Source: an uncultured Thomasclavelia sp.
Lineage (GTDB): Bacteria; Bacillota_I; Bacilli_A; Erysipelotrichales; Coprobacillaceae
Direction: 5' to 3'
NCBI RefSeq assembly: GCF_944324745.1
Contig: NZ_CALUXO010000073.1
Coordinates: 1-64,000, forward strand
DNA length: 64,000 bases
Shown here piece after piece: positions 59,604-64,000 of the stretch. Positions within the stretch are counted from its first letter, which is position 1, and the number at the start of each line of letters is the position of its first letter. Under the pieces are notes generated by a model that was not told the DNA's origin, did not search any database, and saw only the letters and a list, made by a program, of their open reading frames with translations. The position numbers were made by a program, and so were the translations under genes.

Positions 59604-61462
59604 TGGCAAGACAATTGACAAATGCAAAACCCAAGGATATGCATAAAACTTTGAGTTCGTTTAAAAAATATATCGGTCATCATAAATATGCTTTGTTGAT
59701 CGTAGCTATTTTAGTCGTTATTAGTACTGGGGTCAACCTCTGGGGAACTTTCCAGATAAGAACCGTTGTTAATGATTATATTTTGACTAAAGATTTTACT
59801 GGATTAGTTCGCTTTGCTATCTTGATGGCTGTAGTCTACGTCATTGGGGCAACGGCTACGGCTATTTATAAACAAGTGATGGTCCGGACGGCTGCTAAGA
59901 TAATTCAAGAAATTCGTCAAGATTTATTTAATAAAATGCAAAAGCTGCCCTTACAGTATTTTGATACCAATAGCCATGGTAATATCATGAGTTGTTTTAC
60001 TAATGATTTGGATACTGTTCAAGATGCTTTAAATAATAGTTTTGATAATGTTATCCAAAGTTTTATTTTGATCGTTGGAACTTTGACATTGATTTTTGTT
60101 TTAAATTGGCAATTATCATTAATTGTTTTAGTTTGTATGATCATTATGTTTGTATTAATTCAATATTTAAGTAAGCGCAGTAAATATTATTTTAAACGCC
60201 AACAAGATGCCATGGGTAATTTAAATGGTTTTATTGAAGAAATGGTTGACGGGGTCAAAGTTGTTAAAGTATTTAATCACGAAGAAAAAAATATTGAAGA
60301 ATTTGATCGGCGTAATCAAACATTACAAGATGCTGCAACTGAGGCTTTAACATATTCAGGTCGAACTATTCCTACGGTTGTTAGTATTTCATATTTTAAC
60401 TATGCTTTAGTAGCTAGTATTGGTGGTTTCATGGCTATTGGAGGCATGATGGATCTAGGAAGCTTATCTTCATATTTGATTTTTGTACGACAAATAGCTT
60501 TACCAGTTAATCAATTTACTCAACAATTAAACTTTATTTTAGCTGCTATGGCCGGAGCAGAACGTATTTTCTTGATGATGGAAGAATGTGAAGAAATTGA
60601 TCAAGGAAATGTTACTTTAACTCGAGTTCGTCGTTTATCTGATGGCACTTTACAAGAATGTGATGAACATACTGGTTTATGGGCTTGGCGTCATCCACGT
60701 AATGATGGAACAGTAGAATTAGTTCCATTACAAGGTGATGTGCGGTTCCATGATGTCGTTTTTGGTTATAGCGAGACTAAGCCAATCTTAAAACAAATTA
60801 ATCTTTTTGCTAAACCAGGTCAAAAAATTGCTTTTGTCGGTAATACTGGAGCTGGTAAAACGACCATTATTAATTTGATTAATCGTTTTTATGATATTCA
60901 AAAAGGAAGTATTACTTATGATGGTATCGATGTTAAGTTGATTAAAAAAGACGATTTAAGACATTCAATTTCAATTGTCTTACAGGACACACATTTATTT
61001 ACTGGTACAATTGCCGATAATATTCGTTATGGAAAACTTGATGCAACGATGGATGAAGTTATTGATGCAGCTAAATTAGCTAATGCTCATAGTTTTATTC
61101 GTCGTTTACCAGATGGTTATGATACGATGTTAAGCAGTGATGGAGCTAATTTATCTCAAGGTCAACGACAATTATTAGCGATTGCGCGAGCAGCAATTGC
61201 CAATCCGCCAGTACTTATCTTAGATGAAGCTACCAGCTCAATCGATACTAGAACTGAAAAATTGATTGAAAAAGGAATGGACGCTTTGATGGAAGGTCGA
61301 ACTACATTTGTCATTGCCCATCGTTTATCAACAGTTAGAAATGCTGATGCTATTATGGTGTTAGATCATGGTGAAATTATTGAACGTGGTAATCATGATG
61401 ATTTAATTGCTCAAAAAGGGCGTTATTATAAGCTTTATACAGGACAATTTGAATTAGAATAA
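59603..61462 (+). CDS. Heterodimeric ABC exporter, catalytic subunit (EfrB/LmrD-like)
   Basis: 619 residues. Six membrane helices (about 25-325), a 40-residue insertion before the ATPase (about 340-385, VRRLSDGTLQECDEHTGLWAWRHP) found in this family, and an ATPase with Walker A GNTGAGKTT, intact Walker B VLILDEATSSID and H-loop IAHRLST; its signature is LSQGQRQ, a mild deviation. It complements the partner: its signature plus the partner's defective Walker B make the dead site, while its own Walker motifs face the partner's VSGGQ for the active site. A terminator follows. Confidence 0.93.
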   Translation: MARQLTNAKPKDMHKTLSSFKKYIGHHKYALLIVAILVVISTGVNLWGTFQIRTVVNDYILTKDFTGLVRFAILMAVVYVIGATATAIYKQVMVRTAAKIIQEIRQDLFNKMQKLPLQYFDTNSHGNIMSCFTNDLDTVQDALNNSFDNVIQSFILIVGTLTLIFVLNWQLSLIVLVCMIIMFVLIQYLSKRSKYYFKRQQDAMGNLNGFIEEMVDGVKVVKVFNHEEKNIEEFDRRNQTLQDAATEALTYSGRTIPTVVSISYFNYALVASIGGFMAIGGMMDLGSLSSYLIFVRQIALPVNQFTQQLNFILAAMAGAERIFLMMEECEEIDQGNVTLTRVRRLSDGTLQECDEHTGLWAWRHPRNDGTVELVPLQGDVRFHDVVFGYSETKPILKQINLFAKPGQKIAFVGNTGAGKTTIINLINRFYDIQKGSITYDGIDVKLIKKDDLRHSISIVLQDTHLFTGTIADNIRYGKLDATMDEVIDAAKLANAHSFIRRLPDGYDTMLSSDGANLSQGQRQLLAIARAAIANPPVLILDEATSSIDTRTEKLIEKGMDALMEGRTTFVIAHRLSTVRNADAIMVLDHGEIIERGNHDDLIAQKGRYYKLYTGQFELE

Positions 61463-61477
61463 TTTGTTATAAGTGAT

Positions 61478-61513
61478 AGAATAGCTATTGCCAGGCTTTA
61501 GCTATTCTTTTTT
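61478..61513 (+). terminator. Terminator of MarR-exporter operon
   Basis: A perfect 10-bp stem AGAATAGCTA (61478-61487) / TAGCTATTCT (61499-61508), then six T. Confidence 0.9.
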
Positions 61514-61617
61514 GCTAGTTAGATTTTATCTTATCAATTATTATGGTTTAGAGCTATTTTGGATTTTGACATAAGTAAATGTTTATTTTAAGATAGTAAT
61601 AAAAAGGGGGTAAAAAA

Positions 61618-62157
61618 ATGATTCGAGCTGATAGAGAAGTAACTGATCCACTATTAATTGCAGAAATGTTAAAAATGTTTAATATTGTAAATGTAGGAAT
61701 CAATGGTGATGATGGTTATCCTTATGTATTGCCATTAAATTTTGGTTTTGAAGTAAAAGATAATAAATTTATTTTTTATACTCATTTTAGTAAACGGGGG
61801 CTAAAAGTTGATTTAATAAAGAAAGATCCTCGAGTTTGTCTGGAATTTAGTGCTTTTAATGACTTTCCTGATCATAAATATAAGGGACATTATCATGATT
61901 ATCGTAGTGTTATTGCCAAAGGGACTATGAAGATAATAGATGGTAATGCAGATTATGAAACCTTTAAACGAGGTTATGATTTATTATATTTGTGTAATAA
62001 CCGTGAAATAAAGCCATTAGAAAACCGACCAGGGATACCGCCGATATATATTGGGGTCGTAGAGTGTGAGATGACTAATATCACTGCAAAATCTGAATTT
62101 CCACTTCGTAGTGTTGAAGATGTTCCGTTTATCGATGTTTATTTGCAGGAAGACTAG
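61618..62157 (+). CDS. Pyridoxamine 5'-phosphate oxidase-fold protein (NimA-like)
   Basis: 179 residues. FMN-binding split barrel of the NimA/PNPOx-like type: REVTDPLLIAEML, NIVNVGINGDDGYPYVLPLNFGF, FIFYTHFSKRGLKVDLIKKDPRVCLEFSA and RSVIAKGTMKII are the family blocks. NimA members reduce nitroimidazoles, others bind flavin or haem; the role here is not determined. GGGGG precedes ATG 61618. Monocistronic, convergent with corA. A PNPOx-fold label is safe; resistance should not be assumed. Confidence 0.85.
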   Translation: MIRADREVTDPLLIAEMLKMFNIVNVGINGDDGYPYVLPLNFGFEVKDNKFIFYTHFSKRGLKVDLIKKDPRVCLEFSAFNDFPDHKYKGHYHDYRSVIAKGTMKIIDGNADYETFKRGYDLLYLCNNREIKPLENRPGIPPIYIGVVECEMTNITAKSEFPLRSVEDVPFIDVYLQED

Positions 62158-62235
62158 TTTTAAAATAATCATAGCTTGGTTATTTAAAGGAAGAATTGTT
62201 GAAAGCCTTTCTTTAAATGATCGAGCTTTTTTAAA

Positions 62236-62259
62236 TAAAAAAAGGTCATTAATGACCTT
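62236..62259 (-). terminator. Terminator of corA (minus strand)
   Basis: A perfect 9-bp inverted repeat AAGGTCATT/AATGACCTT (62242-62259), with T7 on the minus strand. It overlaps the corA stop. Confidence 0.85.
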
Positions 62260-63199
62260 AATGAAACATATCTTTTTTGATAAATATGATTGTTGCGATA
62301 ATACAGGCAATAACTGCCAGTAACGTTGGAAACCACCAAACAGGTACTGGTAAACCAGTAACATTCATACCATAGAAACTAAAGATAATATTTGGAATTG
62401 CCATGACAATCGTAATAACGGTTAATACCTTCATAACAATATTCAAGTTATTAGAAATAACTGAAGCAAAAGCATCCATTGTTCCTGATAAAATATTAGA
62501 GTAGATATTACACATCTCAATTGCCTGATGGATTTCAATCATCACATCGTCTAATAATTCCTGATCTTCATCATATAATTTAATTGGTTTTCCGCGCATA
62601 ATTTTGTTTAAAGTAATTTCATCTGTTTTTAATGAAGTAGAAAAATAAACTAATGATTTTTCTAATCCTAACATTTGGATCAATTCTTTATTTTGCATTG
62701 ATTTATGCAAACGCTGTTCAGTTCTTGAAGATAAACGATCAATTTGGCGTAGATAAATCAAATAACGTTGTGAAATTCTAAGTAATAAAAGAAGTAAAAA
62801 TCTTGTTTTTAAATTAGTATCAACTCCACGCACGTTACCATTAGCCATATCCGAAATATTGTAATTATCATAAAGAGAGATAGTAACAACATAACCTTTC
62901 ATAATAACGATACCTAGTGGTAATGTAGTATACTGTAAAGTATCAAAACCATCAGTCTTATCTTCGGCACTTGGGTAATCGACAATTACTAGAGTCTGAT
63001 TGTTGTCTTCATCGTAGTCAATATGAGAACTTTCTTCTTCGTCTAAAGCAGAGCGAACGAATTCTGGGACGATTCCCATTTTATCAATTAAGAAATTTTT
63101 TTCTTCTTCAGTTGGATCGATGGCGCTGATCCAGCATCCATATTCTGGTTCATCGATTTTTACTGTGTTATTTTCAAAAGTTTTGTAAAATTCTAACAT
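62258..63199 (-). CDS. corA: CorA family Mg2+/divalent cation channel
   Basis: 313 residues. A long acidic and helical cytosolic funnel domain (1 to about 250) is followed by two C-terminal membrane helices. The universal selectivity motif Gly-Met-Asn lies in FSFYGMNVTG at the end of the first helix. CorA forms a pentameric Mg2+ uptake channel. AAGGAGG is six bases before ATG 63199 and can be locked in a hairpin (CTCCT-GCCA-AGGAG). The leader encodes a short peptide starting MSPEPE and has alternative structures, pointing to Mg-responsive translation control. Confidence 0.95.
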   Translation of the reverse strand: MLEFYKTFENNTVKIDEPEYGCWISAIDPTEEEKNFLIDKMGIVPEFVRSALDEEESSHIDYDEDNNQTLVIVDYPSAEDKTDGFDTLQYTTLPLGIVIMKGYVVTISLYDNYNISDMANGNVRGVDTNLKTRFLLLLLLRISQRYLIYLRQIDRLSSRTEQRLHKSMQNKELIQMLGLEKSLVYFSTSLKTDEITLNKIMRGKPIKLYDEDQELLDDVMIEIHQAIEMCNIYSNILSGTMDAFASVISNNLNIVMKVLTVITIVMAIPNIIFSFYGMNVTGLPVPVWWFPTLLAVIACIIATIIFIKKDMFH

Positions 63200-63314
63200 C
63201 TTAACCTCCTTGGCAGGAGACTAAGACCATGTCTCCTGCTTTATATCATTATTTAATTGTAATTTCTTTCCAAACGACTCGGGCTCGGGAGACATAATAA
63301 CACCTTCTTTCGGT
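63199..63314 (-). promoter_or_regulatory. corA leader: four-segment translational attenuator
   Basis: On the minus strand, segment 1 is ATGTCTCC (63295-63288), the start of the leader peptide. Segment 2 is GGAGACAT (63236-63229). Segment 3 is GTCTCCTGC (63221-63213). Segment 4 is the corA ribosome site AGGAGG (63210-63205). 1:2 pairs with 8 bp plus wobbles; 2:3 is a perfect 9-bp hairpin GCAGGAGAC/GTCTCCTGC; 3:4 pairs CTCCT with AGGAG over a four-base loop. 1:2 and 3:4 together close the ribosome site; 2:3 opens it. Confidence 0.65.
63221..63295 (-). CDS. corA leader peptide (24 residues, MSPEPES start)
   Basis: ATG 63295 is five bases after AAGGTG (63306-63301) and opens a 24-codon frame ending in TAG (63223-63221). 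Residues 1-7 are MSPEPES: two Pro alternating with Glu right after the start, using CCC and GAG codons. Remaining residues are polar (Lys, Gln, Asn) with a Trp near the end. The start codon is part of segment 1 and the stop lies at the base of the 2:3 hairpin, so ribosome position would decide the fold. Not proven to be translated, but the ribosome site, context and arrangement are strong. Confidence 0.6.
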   Translation of the reverse strand: MSPEPESFGKKLQLNNDIKQETWS

Positions 63315-63319
63315 GAGTA

Positions 63320-63328
63320 ATTATAACA
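63320..63328 (-). promoter_or_regulatory. corA promoter (extended -10)
   Basis: TGTTATAAT on the minus strand (-10 at 63325-63320). Predicted start near 63314 gives a leader of about 115 bases. Confidence 0.6.
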
Positions 63329-63467
63329 CAAAAGAATTAATTTTTTCTATAAAAATTGTTAGTTTTAGATAAAATATTTTCTTTTTTTAATATTAACTAC
63401 TTTTTTTAATTAATACTTGAAGAAATATCAAAAATTAATTATATTATTTTCTGGTTTTGATAAATAT

Positions 63468-63497
63468 TTGACGAAATAGTCAATCTAAGTATATACT
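63468..63497 (+). promoter_or_regulatory. Promoter of PTS EIIA gene
   Basis: TTGACG (63468-63473), 18-bp spacer, TATACT (63492-63497), about 47 bases before the start. Confidence 0.6.
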
Positions 63498-63543
63498 ATT
63501 AACTAGTTTAATTAATAAATAAACTTGGAAATGAGGTTGAATA

Positions 63544-64000
63544 ATGAAGATTACTGATTTATTAACTTTTGATAGTATAGATTTAAATGGAAATGTTTCT
63601 AATAAAGAAGAAGCAATCGACCATTTAGTGTCTTTAATGGTCAATAGTGGTAACATTATTGATAAAGAGACATATTTAAAAAGTATCTGGCAAAGAGAAG
63701 AGTTAGGATCTACTGGAGTTGGTGAAGGTGTGGCAATACCGCATGGACGATGTAACGCTGTAATAAAACCAGCTTTAGCGGCAATGGTTGTCAAAGAAGG
63801 GGTGGATTTTAATTCTTTGGATGGAAAACCTGCTTATTTATTTTTTATGATTGCCGCACCAGAAAATGGTGATCAGGCTCATTTGGAAGTCTTAGCTGGG
63901 CTTTCTAAGATGCTGATGGATCATGATTTTAAAGAACGATTGATCAATGCTCGTGATAAAAATGAGTTTGTAACCCTTTTAGCTCATCAAGAAAAGGAAA
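63544..64000 (+). CDS. PTS fructose/mannitol-type EIIA domain protein, 3' end outside window
   Basis: The frame is open from ATG 63544 (GAGG eight bases upstream) to the window end, 152 codons seen. PTS EIIA type-2 (PtsN/FruA) fold: IDKETYLKSIWQREELGSTGVGEGVAIPHGR contains the phospho-accepting His in AIPHG, then FFMIAAPENGDQAHLEVLAGLSKML. EIIA passes phosphate from HPr to EIIB. It may continue into fused IIB and IIC domains, as in fructose permeases, which cannot be seen here. Own promoter. Confidence 0.92.
   Translation, partial: MKITDLLTFDSIDLNGNVSNKEEAIDHLVSLMVNSGNIIDKETYLKSIWQREELGSTGVGEGVAIPHGRCNAVIKPALAAMVVKEGVDFNSLDGKPAYLFFMIAAPENGDQAHLEVLAGLSKMLMDHDFKERLINARDKNEFVTLLAHQEKE

Noticed and set aside
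61618-62157. Naming the PNPOx-fold gene as a nitroimidazole-resistance gene
   Set aside because: The fold is shared by many unrelated flavoproteins; sequence alone does not support resistance.
63199-63320. M-box (ykoK) or yybP-ykoY riboswitch before corA
   Set aside because: The conserved cores of both families are not seen. Structure and leader frame fit a translation-dependent attenuator better.
1-64000. CRISPR arrays, insertion sequences, prophage genes, rRNA
   Set aside because: No regular spacer-repeat units, transposase or phage-type motifs, or rRNA core sequences were seen.

Overview
The window is AT-rich, with Shine-Dalgarno-led, tightly packed genes, many ATGA/TAATG overlaps and abundant hairpin-plus-T-run terminators. 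It looks like the chromosome of a low-GC Gram-positive gut anaerobe. A cotJABC spore-coat operon, an acetylase-type diaminopimelate (DAP) operon, a yigZ-degV-comF-secA-prfB-ftsEX block and SpaA/SdrD-type surface proteins suggest a spore-forming Firmicute, most probably Erysipelotrichia (the Clostridium ramosum/spiroforme type). That placement is inferred from gene content, not from a marker-gene comparison. No rRNA, CRISPR, phage or insertion sequence was seen. There is one tRNA (Trp).

Layout. 1-2.7 kb: the end of a SARP-like regulator and a polyphosphate:AMP phosphotransferase. 2.8-4.5 kb: a TetR regulator and a methyltransferase/DtxR-like operon sharing one operator sequence. 4.5-18.6 kb: housekeeping genes (dUTPase, yigZ, degV-luxS, a ClC antiporter, comFA-comFC, cspA, secA-prfB-yitT, an IMPase-like phosphatase, ftsEX). 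18.6-30.1 kb: an acetyltransferase, transglutaminase and esterase run, two ABC-F proteins, four zinc-ribbon genes, tRNA-Trp, cotJABC and a nitroreductase. 30.1-34.6 kb: a NrdD-tail protein and dapF-dapH-deacetylase-aminotransferase. 34.8-54.0 kb: a surface/secretion island with a regulator, a 4177-residue adhesin, a MucBP-type surface protein, a second regulator and a peptidase-containing ABC exporter. 54.2-56.7 kb: ybeY-cdd-era-recO. 56.7-61.5 kb: a flavin reductase divergent from a marR-controlled heterodimeric multidrug exporter. 61.6-64 kb: a PNPOx-fold protein, corA with a complex leader, and the start of a PTS EIIA gene.

Most interesting points. (1) The corA leader encodes a 24-codon peptide beginning Met-Ser-Pro-Glu-Pro-Glu, like the acidic/proline start of enterobacterial MgtL. 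It lies inside an RNA with four mutually exclusive pairing segments, the last being the corA ribosome binding site, so it looks like an unreported Mg-sensing translational attenuator in a Firmicute. (2) Three regulators with a SARP (winged helix plus BTAD) architecture carry a degenerate GGDEF-like C-terminus. The promoter of the MucBP surface gene has two identical 8-bp direct repeats 11 bp apart, ending 8 bp before the -10, which is SARP-operator geometry. (3) Both large surface proteins have sortase-substrate architecture but no canonical LPxTG. (4) An ABC-F protein has lost exactly the two motifs that form one of its two composite ATP sites. (5) A DtxR-fold regulator has lost nearly all metal ligands.

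No stretch over about 300 bases lacks a gene. The longest gaps (10.55-10.80, 34.57-34.80, 54.05-54.25 and 63.30-63.54 kb) are described as regulatory regions or under the adjoining genes.
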